Positions 34,712-45,887 of a DNA stretch of 64,000 nt are shown here, in pieces. Position 1 is the first letter of the stretch. Each line of letters begins with the position of its first letter. Where the stretch lies: positions 5,580,001-5,644,000 of the forward strand of contig CM121343.1 in assembly GCA_051530055.1 (NCBI GenBank). The letters are read 5' to 3'. A program made the position numbers and the translations under genes. Under the pieces are notes generated by a model. It was not told the origin of the DNA. It did no database searches and saw nothing but the letters and a program-made list of their open reading frames with translations. This stretch comes from Neoechinorhynchus agilis. Its lineage: Eukaryota > Acanthocephala.

Positions 34712-37097
34712 TTAATGTCTCAATTTCAAATTAAGCCGCTGTTGAGCTAATGCACCATTGATAATTTCAAGTCTCTTCGCAAGTTTCTCAAATATTCGCT
34801 GATTTTTATCCGGGATCGTCATACTGAATCGATTGCCATCGATGACGACCTCAGCACCTAAGCGGAACTTTAGACATTTGCATTTCTATTTTTCGTTTAT
34901 TAGCTAAGAGCTTGTCTATAGTTTGTTCTGTAAGCCACGACATCCTATCTGATCCTTCAAAATCCGTAACATCCATATAATCGTCATGGTTATCAATGCG
35001 GCGACAGTGTGCCATGGTCGACGAGACCGTCAAATAACTGGATTGAGTGGACGAACTAAATAGTCGTATGTATTAGTTTTTTAAGAATCGACAAAGATTG
35101 CTATGCAGTGGTAGGCAAAAAATGAATAATTTTATGTACCTTCGCTTATGAAATTGTTCATGTATTGGTAACAAATCGCGTTCTATCGACCGGAGACGCT
35201 CCTCAGTTAATTCTTGAAAAGACTGTAACAATTTGGTGTAGTATTCAATATTTTAAATGTAAGAAACCTTATTATCATTGACTAATTTCTCCAATTGAAT
35301 TTTTACTTCCTTTAAGTTATCAGACAAACCTTTGAGCTCTGCGCTGATCTGCTGAAATTCCTACATTTAGCGAGGTAATTCAATTTATTATTTTTTTGTA
35401 GCGATGACAATTACTGATTGGACATTGTCTTTATCGGTATTGATACTTATCATACCCTTCGTTGATTTTTGCTCAGCTAATAAAATCTAAATTTTATTCA
35501 GTAATTCAATAAGAAGCAACACGATTTAAATGGAACTTACCGAAAGTGTATGATCATCAGCTATTTGTTTTCTCTCTACATCCAAGAGGTCTTTCCTAAA
35601 TAAAGGAATCGACGGTCAAAGTCGCAAACGTTTAGCCAAACGAAAATTAAAAAGTTTATTATAGAATCGTGCATCCTAACTTTTGTCATGGATTTTTATT
35701 ACCCAACAAGTGGCCTTCATCAGTGACTTCCAAAAGCAAGAAAAAATTTAGGGCCTTTTTAACACGACTGATTTTTTAAAATTTGCACAAGCTCACACGA
35801 GCTCACAAATTTAGAAACTTACAAGCGACCTTGATAAAGGCACAATATTGTGCCGAAATATCGGATTTTCAAATAAAATCATTGTAATTTCTTCGCCAGA
35901 AAACAACCAAACTTCTAAAACATTTGACACGTTTAAATAAAATTGTTTAAGGAATCAACTACGAAAAATCTACTAGCGTTTGCCCAAAAGAATATTCCTT
36001 GGTTGCTCAATAAGTTTAACGGGCAGATCATTTGTACGCGCAATAATGTTGGCATTATTAAGTTTGAGGCAGACGAAGGTGTTTGAATTTTGCCCAGCGT
36101 ACTATTTTCTCCCCAATTTAAATTGCAAGGTTCGTATAAGTGCTGAGCTCCCCTTAAATAGACAGAGAAACTGCATGTAGATGTGTGAGGTACCGAGGTG
36201 AGAGCAGAATAACCATTTCTCCACTTGCATTTCAGAACTGATGATGATTAACCCGACGAGGACCCTGAAGATCTAAACAATAAGTTTAGAGAAACTACAA
36301 CCTCGAATTTGGTTTTAGAGATAAACGTAGAAATAAAACTTAGTAATCCGAGCTTTTAGATAAGCATAGATAGTTCAATCTTAAAACATAAAGATTTATA
36401 CGGACGATTTAATTAAATATTCCTCCTAATCGAATTCTCCCATACCTTAACTGTTGTATTTCTTGAGCTTGCAAATGTACTTGTAACAAAATATTGGTAT
36501 CACTTAATGTTTCATTGGCATTTTTGCTGAATTGGTTTTGGTTTGTGAATTGCGGCTTGGTCATTTTGGGACTCAAAGAAGATGTTTGATTCATATCCGA
36601 ACATATATAGCTCTCCGTCGCTTTGAAATTCCCCTTGTTTGTTGTCATGTTACAATTAGAACTCGCAATACTTTGATCAGCGTGTACAAGTTTTGAATCC
36701 ATGCTTCGGATGAAACAGGACACTACATCCGATATTCTGGCATGCTGATTTTTGTTTGAGATTTTATATGCGTTACATCGCCGTTGGCAGCCTTTGCACT
36801 TTTGTTCATTGCATTCAACTTTTTCTACGTAAATTTATGCATTGTTGCTAAGTCCGTATTTGACTTACCGGCAATCGGAACAAACCAACATTCGCCGGAA
36901 CACGACGATAAACTACTTGAGTCCAGAGGACGATATCTCATTTTTGGTTCATCCGATATTGTGGTCGAAATGGACGGTGATCTATCATCGTCGTCATCGT
37001 TGTTATTATTGATTTGCAAACCAATAGTCGCAGTTTCTGAGTCGCTGCTCATTGAGCTCCCGGACGAAGTCGTTATCACTCTTGTTATATTGTTCAT
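34712..37097 (-). CDS. unidentified coiled-coil protein, at least seven exons
   Basis: I could chain seven minus-strand exons in frame: 37097-36869, 36722-36446, 35595-35541, 35486-35415, 35360-35268, 35222-35140 and 35055 onward. Five introns are about 45-150 nt; the one between exons 2 and 3 is 850 nt and holds repeats. Residues 1-75 are Ser/Asp/Asn-rich with an Asp run (acidic, disordered). A continuous coiled coil runs from about residue 150 to 270 (LLQVHLQAQEIQQLRKDLLD, then AELKGLSDNLKEVK). The last exon stops at 34851 (337 residues). However, a conserved-looking charged frame (IDGNRFSMTIPDKNQRIFEK...) continues to a stop at 34712 if 19 nt (GTTCCGC...GCTGAG, near 34852-34870) are skipped. 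That could be a tiny intron, a sequence error or decay. I do not recognise the family. Confidence 0.55.
35700..35900 (+). repeat. Penelope-type repeat remnant with hammerhead-like motif
   Basis: This lies inside the long second intron of the coiled-coil gene. It contains CTTGATAAAGGCACAATATT followed by GTGCCGAAATATCGG: a perfect GGCACAAT/ATTGTGCC stem between a TGATAA and a GAAA block. That is the order of hammerhead core elements known from Penelope-like elements. The core is one or two bases off consensus. A variant of the same wording occurs at 42600-42640 next to Penelope coding remains. Confidence 0.45.
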
Positions 37098-37149
37098 ATA
37101 TTTCTATCTGAAATGAAATACAAGAACTATTTACAAATCGTAGACGCAA

Positions 37150-38355
37150 TAAACAGAGTCGATGATGTGTTCCTTGTTCAATTTTAGCCAGTTATGTTAC
37201 AAAAATATCGTTCCTTTAGTGGCGAAACATTGCAATCGAATTTCCCGAGTCAAATCCTCAACTTATTTCTCAATATTGCTATGGCTATAAGGCTCAGCCC
37301 GAATGTGTGCTAATCCTTATTTATTAACAACTCGTTCAATCCCTTAGCCTTGTAAGCTCGTTCTTTCGACCATTACAATAGGACGGTAGTCGATTGATCC
37401 AGAGCGGTGGCGTGAATGTCTATAAACTTTTCTTGTCGAAAAAACTGAATCATTCGAAATTTAAAGAGTGCGATTTTCTCAGTGAGCTACTTTTTCATGA
37501 CCAACAGATCGGAAAATCCTTAGATTTGGTTCAATGATGATGCAAAGCAATCACCTTTATTTCTATTGACCTACCAGAATGATATCGTTCCGTATGAGTC
37601 ACCAATTTTATTACTGACACAAATCGGTGTTCGTTTATAAACTAGTCTTTGTCTAACGAATCCTGATAGTTTGCGATCTACCGAACAGCTAATTTGATAG
37701 GTTCATGAGAAACCTGAACCACAAAGGAACGTCGAAATTTTAGATTTTAATGCCAGGAAATGCGGATTATTTTAAATTCGTTAATTTTTAAGTTCGTTAA
37801 AAGGAAGTGCCAACACACTCATAGATTCAATCTAAATGACGTCGGAACACGGCTAACCGATATTTAAATTCTCGATACCACCTCAACGATGATTTGTTTA
37901 TTTCCCTTCACCAGGTTTGGGAATAATAGATAATTGCTAAGCTTAGTGTACAACATTGGATTCTTTATATACTACTAAAAACTACTGCCTGAAAAATGCC
38001 TTGGCAAACCACAATTATCCGCGTAGACCTAACCAAAGGATGCTGAAAAACGAAACAAATACCAATCAAATAATATTTCAAAAAAACAAACGAAAATAAA
38101 ACACATAAAAACTCCAATACACCTCCTTGAATTTTGAACACTTTTAGGACTTTTAATTTTGCTTAGGACGTAGGTACATTGCCGATGTCAACTCTTGTCA
38201 CAACATCAAGTTCAAACGCAATAACGATTCATACGAACCGGAATTTTACGCGTCCAAGAATGATGACGTAAAAAGTTATTTCTAACATGCCGATTGGAAT
38301 AAGCAAACATTGGCAATTCGACCGTGGAGACGCATAGTGACGTCATCGTTGACGC
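37150..38355. other. intergenic, nothing recognised
   Basis: The sequence carries no extended reading frame and no repeat shared with the rest of the window. It may contain the promoter of the coiled-coil gene near its left end. Confidence 0.4.
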
Positions 38356-39270
38356 AAAGGATTGCAGCTCATTTTGGGATCTAAAATTAAAACCATTTCT
38401 CATCTCTGCAAATTTGATTGTGGTAAATCTTTGAAAAAAATTGTCCTGTAGCTCCCAAATCGACGAACTTTGTAAAAATCAGGCTTTTTCATGTTATCAA
38501 TAACGGAAATGATTGTAGCTCATTTTGCGATCTAAAATTAAAACCATTTCTCATCTTTGTAAATTTGATTGTGGTAAATCTTTGAAATTAAAAAATTGTC
38601 CTGTAGCTCCCAAATCGACGAACTTTGTAAAAATCAGGCTTTTTCATGTTATCAATAACGGAAATGATTGTAGCTCATTTTGCGATCTAAAATTAAAACC
38701 ATTTATCATCTCTGTAAATTTGATTGTGGTAAATCTTTAAAATGAAAAAATTGTCCTGTAGCTCCCAAATCGACGAACTTTGTAAAAATCAGGCTTTTGC
38801 ACGTTATCAATAACGGAAATGATTGTAGCTCATTTTGCGATCTAAAATTAAAACCATTTCTCATCTTTGTAAATTTGATTGTGGTAAATCTTTGAAATTA
38901 AAAAATTGTCCTGTAGCTCCCAAATCGACGAACTTTGTAAAAATCAGGCTTTTTCACGTTATCAATAACGGAAATGATTGTAGCTCATTTTGCGATCTAA
39001 AATTAAAACCATTTCTCATCTTTGTAAATTTGATTGTGGTAAATCTTTGAAAGTAAAAAATTGTCCTGTAGCTCCCAAATCGACGAACTTTGTAAAAATC
39101 AGGCTTTTGCACGTTATCAATAACGGAAATGATTTTAGCTCATTTTGAGATTTAAAATTAAAACCATTTCTCATCTCTGTAAATTTGATTGTGGTAAATC
39201 TTTAAAATGAAAAAATTGTCCTATAGCTCCCAAATCGACGAAATTATAAAAAATGTGGCTTAAACCAATG
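38356..39270. repeat. tandem repeat, about six units of 155 bp
   Basis: AACGGAAATGATTGTAGCTC recurs at about 38503, 38658, 38813, 38968 and 39123, an exact 155-bp step, with partial units on both sides. Units differ at only a few bases (GAAATTAAAA or AAAATGAAAA, TTTTTCATG or TTTTGCACG). The last unit decays after 39240. It lies about 160 bp beyond the stop of the Angel-type gene. It has no meaningful coding potential. Confidence 0.93.
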
Positions 39271-39432
39271 GCTAAATTTCTTTGCGCGATCTCAACTTTG
39301 AAAGGGACATTTGAGCTCGGAAAAATCTCAGAAATCGTACTGTTTATTGATCGTGTTTTTTGTAGTCGCGTGGATTAATAGATGAAAATAACATTTTAAA
39401 GTGGTTTAATAACGAACTTAATAAACGCTCAT

Positions 39433-40587
39433 TCACTCTTTCCTCTTTTTAGAATTCATCTTTCTACTGGATTTCACATCTATTATCGCTCGCTTTAGAG
39501 GTGCTCTTGGGTACAATTCACCACTCTCGTAAGAAATTCGTCCCTTTTGAACACGAAAATCTACCCTTAGCATATAATGGTCACTTCCTTGAGAAATAGA
39601 GGGAATGGGTCCATTTGGACCAGCACGATGAGGATAATGATCTTTAGTTTTGAACACTGGATTCAAAGCGACGTCGTCCCCATTCGAATAGAATACGTGG
39701 TCGACGGTGACATAGTAATCACTAAACGGGCCATTCCAAGAATAAAGTCCAAACGGTTTCATGTTGCCGGGGTGAACTGATTTGAATTTTAGTCCATGCT
39801 CGTAGATTCGAATTGAATCCTCGATTTCCTTCGCGTCATTCACAAATTCACACCTACTATTAATCTTTAGATGTTTAGGCAAAAGCGGAAATCGAATGGA
39901 ACTAAATGATTGTTTAAACCAACAAATATCGTTTTTCGGGATATTGTCCCTTTTTACGTTTCCAAGATCGATCTTTTCGCCAACTATAAACCGCCACAAT
40001 GGTGAATCCGAAACTGCGTTGAAATCGCCCGAAAGGATAATGGGCGGAACAGGATTACCTTTCATTTTTATTCGGGTCAGTCGATGTATTTCAGCCAATA
40101 GAACAATCATCTGAGCCAGTTTTACATCTCCTCTTTTGGGATTAAAGCAAAGATGAACATTTACAATACACACTTCGATTGCTGGCTTTGTCAAGTGCTT
40201 AAAAATGACTACCTGGGCAACATTTGCACGATCCAGCACTGAATTTTTAACCTTTAGATTCACGGGAAGGTATTCACGAACAGAGAATTTCGTCTTTTTG
40301 AAGAACACTGCACAGCCGTCACATTTAGGAGTGTCTCTTTTGGCATATAAATCACCGTATCCCATCGTGGCTAAATCCTCCCGCATCCTTTCGTAATGAT
40401 CCGCTTGCATCTCCTGAAGACACAAAATATCCGATTTGCACGAGCAAAGTGTTTCCAGAATTAGAGGACGTCGGTGCTCCCATTTTAAGTACTGTTCATC
40501 GATTTCGTTATAAATTGAACGGGTTTCCTCCAATATCGCCTGAGACAATATATTGAAGGAGCAGACTGAAATGAAAGTACTATCCAT
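39433..40587 (-). CDS. Angel-type endonuclease/exonuclease/phosphatase (EEP) protein
   Basis: An intronless 384-aa protein of the CCR4/nocturnin/Angel branch of EEP enzymes. Blocks in order: FISVCSFNILSQ (Asn of the active site), the CDILCLQEM-type block ILCLQEMQADHY (metal-binding Glu), CIVNVHLCFNP, the ILSGDFNAVSDSPLW block (catalytic Asp and Asn), a VDHVFYS block and the ISQGSDHYML block (catalytic Asp-His). All key residues are present. Angel proteins act on RNA ends; human ANGEL2 removes 2',3'-cyclic phosphates. The insert with SVHPGNMKPFGLYSWNG before the last Asp block fits Angel better than CCR4, and there is no leucine-rich repeat. The C-terminus is a basic tail (SRKMNSKKRKE), a possible nuclear signal. 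CCR4-like deadenylase remains an alternative. Confidence 0.82.
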   Translation of the reverse strand: MDSTFISVCSFNILSQAILEETRSIYNEIDEQYLKWEHRRPLILETLCSCKSDILCLQEMQADHYERMREDLATMGYGDLYAKRDTPKCDGCAVFFKKTKFSVREYLPVNLKVKNSVLDRANVAQVVIFKHLTKPAIEVCIVNVHLCFNPKRGDVKLAQMIVLLAEIHRLTRIKMKGNPVPPIILSGDFNAVSDSPLWRFIVGEKIDLGNVKRDNIPKNDICWFKQSFSSIRFPLLPKHLKINSRCEFVNDAKEIEDSIRIYEHGLKFKSVHPGNMKPFGLYSWNGPFSDYYVTVDHVFYSNGDDVALNPVFKTKDHYPHRAGPNGPIPSISQGSDHYMLRVDFRVQKGRISYESGELYPRAPLKRAIIDVKSSRKMNSKKRKE

Positions 40588-40639
40588 CGATTTCTACAAT
40601 ACGGAAATAAAGAATTTAAAAATGATTATTAGGAGCGGA

Positions 40640-40875
40640 ATATTGTGTGCGTTCTGACCAGGAACATTCTGAAAGGATACCCAAGGGCGCGCGATATCAA
40701 ACCGCAAAGAGATTCAGCCACGCTTGATCCTAAAATGTGATTTCAAAATGCATTCAACACAGTCCACCGAGCGGATTTGCTCGAAGTATTAAGAGATAAC
40801 GCACCAGAAGCATTTCGTCATTTCGTTAATGTCTATGGGACTTCAACTCCATTGTTTATTTAATATCTTGGATTT
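40640..40875 (+). mobile_element. LINE reverse-transcriptase fragment
   Basis: The plus translation contains FQNAFNTVHRADLLEVLRD and then APEAFRHFVNVYG, the wording of an early RT block (DxxNAFNxV) and the helix after it. It is only about 75 codons long with frame breaks and begins just upstream of the Angel-type gene start. Confidence 0.6.
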
Positions 40876-40959
40876 ATTTATTTATTAAAATTTACAATGA
40901 CGATTATGTTCCTTGGAGCCACGCTTTCAGCATTCCCTCGTTGTACTGCGAGGGAGATA

Positions 40960-41330
40960 TTTTGTTTAGGGAATGCTGTCGTACGCGGGTCCTTTTTCAT
41001 CGCCATCGACTCCTGCTATATCTGAAGCCAGCTGAAGTGCGGATTCTCCGAAGGCCTCGAACGTTTCGATCCCGAAAGGCACAAAATATAAGCTCTCCCT
41101 CAGCTCAAAATATTTTGCCGCTTTCCGACGCTCCGCTGCGGTCGCTACAGCGCCGACGTTGGCAAAATTAGATGAGACGGTGAAAGCTTCTCCCGGGAAA
41201 ATTTTTAAATACTCAGCTGTCAGACGAGGCCTGGCGTCAAGCGTCCTTGCCTGTGTCGTCCGGCGATTTGGGTATCCGAAAAGCAGCCGATATTTCTCTG
41301 CCGAATTATTTGGGATCGTATGAAGCAAGC
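40960..41330 (-). mobile_element. LINE C-terminal fragment
   Basis: The minus frame 41328-40966 contains AERRKAAKYFELRESLYFVP followed by FGIETFEAFGESALQLASDI. The YFVPFxxETFxxxGxxA wording recurs at 14606-15130 and 52350-52560. It is typical of the C-terminal end of one LINE lineage in this genome. Confidence 0.6.
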
Positions 41331-41469
41331 CGTAAAAAATTTCAGTCTTTTCTTGGCGAGAATTGCAGTTTGGATGAAGATTTCGTGGATACTATTAATT
41401 TTTGGTGTGGAGATTCAGGCAGCAAACAGGTACCCGTCAATGGTTGCAAACAATCAGTTTAGGACTCAC

Positions 41470-41765
41470 CCCTGGTAGCGAAAATTCATAACTCTTTAAT
41501 TTCAGATTCTCGTGACCTGGTGAATCGAACTCGATTGGCGGCAGTTCCTAAAAGAGAATCAAGTGCCTGGCTCAACACCATTCCAATCGCTTCTGTGGGT
41601 ACTCTTCAACAAGACAGTAAGGATTGCAGTGTCGCTGAGACTTGGGGTATCGATGTTCACCTCCCATCGCTGCCGTTGCGGTGCGACCATGGAGCCATTC
41701 AAAATTTCTGCAATCGACGCCGTACTTTGTATTTATGACACACTCCTTCGAAACCTCCATAATAA
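41470..41765 (+). mobile_element. LINE fragment (post-RT region)
   Basis: RLAAVPKRESSAWLNTIPIA, then a frame change, then VRIAVSLRLGVSMFTSHRCR and CGATMEP. The Cys/His cluster is the usual post-RT zinc-binding stretch of this lineage. Related to 14606-15130. Confidence 0.65.
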
Positions 41766-42545
41766 ATGCTGTAATAAAAGTTCACAAACCGCGAAATAAG
41801 ACCTAATGCTCCTCTTCTTCTTAAGGCGTGGAAATTGAACTTCATTTTCACTTAAATCTGAGTAATTTGTCAGAATCTCCTTCCCAAGCAAACGTGATAA
41901 AAGGAAAAGAACGTTGGAAGTCAGTGATATGCAGAACTGCGGGATTTTTTACCATCGGAGACTAGAAAGCGAAATGGAATTTCTCGGGTTACAGGTAGGG
42001 TTCGTTAGCCGGCTTGGGGATGCGATGTAATCATGCCACAATTTTCATTTCAAAAATAATAGTCACATTCATATGGATGTAATTTTCTCTGCTTGGAGCT
42101 GTAAATATTGGTTCCAAATGCTGGGAATTGAACCATTCAAAACGATCCAATTTTTCGTCTATAATTGCGAAATTTGGATAGAAAGGAAGCGAAATTGCTT
42201 ACAAAGAATGTTTATGTTTTTTGGTAAATGTGTTCTCGAATGGATCCCACAGAAAATTTAGCAAAAGACACCTTAAATTACGTTTTATTTGATTAATGGC
42301 AGTTTGGAAAGCGCTTAAAAAGTCTTCTCCAATAAGATCATGATCGCCTTTGATGAATTAAATAGCACAATAATATCACGTAAATCGCTTTGTCGTCTTA
42401 TTCACTCTGAACTTGCATAACTGGTACGCAAATATTAATTAACGCCAAATTTCGCACGCCATGGCAAAAAATCAGCGGATGGTCGAATACAAGCCATAAA
42501 ACAGTTCCGAAAAAAAATGCTCCAGACAAAGAAATGTGTTTGAAG
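41766..42545. other. intergenic, nothing recognised
   Basis: No feature is supported; short frames only. Confidence 0.4.
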
Positions 42546-43495
42546 ATTGAATTATTCATATAGGTTGTTTTCTGGCGTAGAAATTAAAATGAGCTTTGAA
42601 ATCCGACATTTCCGAGGCACAATCTTGTGCCTTTATATTCATTTCTAAAAAATACGTGGGGGATAGGTCAATATTCACTGTTTTAAGATTGAGCCTAAAG
42701 TCCGCCGTATTCCGGTCAACCGTTTTCACCTGGCTGTTGAAAAGGGCCTCCAAAATTACACGATCCCATTTTGTTTCACTGCGTGCAAAAATGGTCGCTT
42801 TGTCAATGTCCATGACGTGGCCTTGTTGTGCGAAATGGTTGAGTATTGCAGATACGACTTTTTCACGTTCAGTGCAAGGAATTTTGTACACCACTCCTTT
42901 GCCTTGATATTCTTCACGTTTCTTCACAATGGAACTTAGTTGCTTACCTCTGACGCGTCTCCTTTGATCAGGCTGCTAATTGTAGCGATGAACTCCTCGT
43001 CGACGAATAGTGCACCTATGAATGCTTTTAGTTTTGACTTCTGGCACATAGTTTTCCTTCCATAGAATGCTCTGCAACTTGCTTTTCTTATTATGTAGAT
43101 TGGATAGCCCTTTCTTTTTAGTATGCTCCACAGAAATTCAAGTTCTTCGCTAAGTGAGTCTTGGTTTGAGCAATAGTTATAGGCCTGATCAAATAACGAC
43201 TTAATCCTATCTATTTTATATTTAATCGGTGCCATTGTAATGAAGGGTGCAATGTCAGTCGGTATACCAATCTTCCTGTATACAGTAGTCTCAAACTTAG
43301 CTCCTTTTCGCGTTATGGAAACGCCCAAAAAAAGATCGCATTATGATTCTCCGGGCCTGCTGTCCATTGGATGTTGCTGTGCTTGGAATTAAGCGTGTGA
43401 GCAAACTTTTCCGGTTCTGTGGTTTTATCGACTAAGATAAAAGTGTCATCTACGTATCTCATCCGACATTGGTAAAGGATAAAATCATCCATGGA
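42546..43495 (-). mobile_element. Penelope-like element, RT and GIY-YIG remains
   Basis: In minus order: 43480-43330 has the RT active site MRYVDDTFI with SNIQWT after it. 43328-42936 begins GVSITRKGAKFETTVYRKIG, the block that follows the active site in Penelope-like elements (PLEs). 42927-42556 begins GKGVVYKIPC, the start of a GIY-YIG endonuclease, and contains RSETKWDRVILEA near its end. The order RT then GIY-YIG is diagnostic of PLEs. The frames are broken, so the copy is inactive. The 5' end is missing. Confidence 0.8.
42600..42642 (-). ncRNA. hammerhead-like motif at the PLE 3' end
   Basis: On the minus strand AAAGGCACAAGATTGTGCC is a perfect stem-loop, followed by TCGGAAATGTCGG. It resembles stem II and the GAAA box of hammerhead ribozymes carried by PLE terminal repeats. 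The CUGAUGA box upstream is not intact. It sits in the last codons of the GIY-YIG frame, so that frame probably runs past its true end. Confidence 0.4.
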
Positions 43496-43557
43496 GTTTT
43501 TAAATACCGCAAAAGTAACAGTAAAGCCACAGAGTCCGATTGAAGTACCGTTCCTCC

Positions 43558-43676
43558 TGCTAAGATTTTATTGGATATTTCGATCCACTATCTCGGATCT
43601 TCTTCAGCAATTGCTTGCAAGCGTTTACGACGTTAAGATCCGAGATAGTGGATCGAAATATCCAATAAAATCTTAA
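43558..43676. repeat. perfect inverted repeat, 40-bp arms
   Basis: TAAGATTTTATTGGATATTT at 43560 and the following bases to GATCTT are matched exactly in reverse complement at about 43637-43676, with a 35-40-bp loop. Perfect pairing implies a young foldback or a recent local inverted duplication. It lies between two PLE fragments. Confidence 0.85.
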
Positions 43677-43689
43677 TTTCATTTATTTT

Positions 43690-44090
43690 CTCCTATCGAC
43701 AAAATGCCTGTTTATGTTGGGTGACTCTTTTAGGAACGCCCTGCATTGTTTGGCCGATGTACGCCTTTTAATTTTCTTATTGTACACTCAACCCCAATCT
43801 CTGTCCTCATAATCGAATTGATCATTTGGTTTGTTGCATCACCAAAACAAATTCAACTCTTTCGAATTTCACGGATTCTGGGAGCGGTTTTTGTTCTGTG
43901 TTCGGTGATTGCTCCTCCGCACGATACAGTGCAGGGTTTACGAGCGGGCACACGGTCCCCGAACCTTGAAAGTAGCGAGCCTGTTAACCCGAGCCTATAA
44001 GATAAAACATAGACAAGAGCTATAACCAAAAACCTTTTTAGATGATTGATAAGGCGATGTTTCATCAGGATTTCTAGGCCCACGGAATGT
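43690..44090 (-). mobile_element. second Penelope-like fragment (GIY-YIG)
   Basis: On the minus strand near 43770-43700 the translation has KAYIGQTMQGVPKRVTQHKQ, the YIG half and following Arg/His block of GIY-YIG nucleases in PLEs. The remaining part to 44083 is a frame without known motifs (RFGDRVPARKPCTVSCGGAI). It is a separate copy from 42546-43495, since both contain GIY-YIG parts. Confidence 0.6.
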
Positions 44091-44129
44091 TTTCATTCAC
44101 GTTCCGTCCATTGTCACTTTTATCGAAGT

Positions 44130-44870
44130 CCGCTGAGAACCTCCCGTTTCCATTTGCACAATGGATCTCATTACCATCGCATTTCCCTCTCTCTCCCTCT
44201 CCCAATCTAACGCTCCCTTTCTCTCCGAATTCTGGGCGTGATTTTACAAGAAAACCTTAAATGGAATGCCCACATTTCATTTACACTCTCTAAAGCAAAC
44301 CCTCGCCCTTACCTTCTCAAATCCGGCGTCTCGGCGTATCCCCTAAACACCTTGCCCACTTTTATCTTTCTGCTGTCCTTCCTTTTCATTACATACCCTT
44401 CCCCCCCCCTTTCTTCGCCCTTTCAGCCAATGCTCTCCATTCCCTCGAAACCTTCCACAATAGAGCAGCGAGAATATGCGGGACTTCACTCCCTCCCCTC
44501 GACGCCCACCTCCACTCCATTTTTTCCAAAAACGCCCTCCGCCTTCTTCAATCCCCCTCCACAATTTTCTTCCTTCGTAAACACCCGTAACCCGAACATT
44601 TTTCATCCCCCCCCTCGCTCGTACCACCCTCTACCAAAAATCTTTCTTCCCCCAAGCCCAATCTTTCCTTAACAACCGGAGAACGAGGAAAGACTCCTAA
44701 TCGGTCATCTCATGTACAAAGCCTCCGATCGCACATTAACACTCTTTCAAAAACAAGTCCAACCTCCCTTGTCTTCAATATCCGCCATCCAGACACCTTC
44801 AGCAAAGATAGATGCTGGCAAGTGTATGGATCGTGCATTTCTTACATAAATAAACCGTGTTTATATAAAA
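44130..44870 (+). mobile_element. CR1/Jockey-like LINE fragment (post-RT region)
   Basis: LGVILQENLKWNAHISF starts the region that follows the RT palm in CR1/Jockey LINEs, and broken frames continue with SLETFHNRAARICG- and LPPLDAHLHS-like wording. Related sequence lies in the minus LINE of the duplication spacer (17012-17480). The plus strand is strongly C/T rich. Confidence 0.7.
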
Positions 44871-44959
44871 ATACGTTTGGTTCAAATTGCTGGATATATT
44901 GACCTTTGCGTGGCCGAACCATTAATATATTAAGTGCATTTTTAAATAATAACTTAAGC

Positions 44960-45165
44960 TTTTTTGAAGACTGGCCAGCCGGTAACTTTTAGTAGGTATC
45001 AATCTGTGGCTTTTTATTACGGCTCATAATTTTTCGGACGCACAGCCCACCGATCTGGTTCAGAGAAGTAATTAAATCATTCAAAGCACCGAACCGTCCG
45101 GTTTGAGTTTATACATTCCTCCGGATCCTCAAATACCTCCAAGAGGCGGAAAAATTTAGTCTAAC
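44960..45165 (-). mobile_element. SINE fragment with tail
   Basis: On the minus strand this has the AGAGGCGGA/TGGAGGTATTTGAGGATCC body block near 45130, then AGTGATT-type and GCTGGCCAGTCTTC tail blocks, in the same order as the copy at 34084-34495. Confidence 0.6.
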
Positions 45166-45539
45166 ATCAATTGGCGAAGTAACGGTCTATACGAGCAGCA
45201 CCGATCTATGCTAAGCCTGATGACGTCTTCAGACCATGAGAAATTTTTTCCATTTGATTCGTCTTCAATGACGTCATCTCAAACTGTTATTCTTTCGTTT
45301 CTGCAAAGAACCACGCCCACAAAAGTGTGCACCCATCGCCAGCATGCATTGTCCTCTTCCCGTGCTCGCTATTGTCTGAAAAGTTGTGAGCGCGTGGAAA
45401 GGGAGGAGCACATATCCGTCATTGCAGTAGCCTCTCTTCGGAATCTGACGAAATTATTCTAGTACTTGCACGAGTTTCTTATTTCAGATTGGTTTGTTCA
45501 CTTCTACTCAGATTTCCAGGATTGGCTTTATCAGAACTA

Positions 45540-45720
45540 CTTTCAGAATGGGTGAAATTTCGTTCCCCTGATCGAATACGTCTATTACATTTTCGTTGTT
45601 TCCGGAATTTCGCACAGGGACAAACTCCATTGATGAATTTGGCGAAGATTTCTCGGAATAGTCTAAGTACCTTGCATGAGAGCTTCCTTCTATCCCATGG
45701 GAGAGAGATCGTACAATAGT
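45540..45720. repeat. dispersed repeat pair, copy 1
   Basis: GTTCCCCTGATCGAATACGT plus TCTATTACATTTTCG and an ACAGGGACAAA block are shared with 46036-46150. The shared core is about 100 bp. Position near the RT fragment at 46290-46610 suggests both belong to the same LINE family. Confidence 0.6.
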
Positions 45721-45887
45721 TCAGTAACGTCAATATCCTAATCCGCTAAGAGATAATTAGTACTTTCATGATATGGTTAAATGAACTTTTTGGTCTTAAC
45801 ATAATCATTGATATGCCGGCCCTTTTTTCAAACATGCACCATCTCTTCTTCTTTTTGCATTTTTATAATAGCTAGAGTTGCCCAGTT

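Noticed and set aside
36784-37116. Plus-strand frame with a hydrophobic start opposite the first exon of the coiled-coil gene
   Set aside because: It is antisense to a minus-strand exon that has a good donor and in-frame continuation; the Ser/Leu runs are the complement of Asp/Asn repeats.
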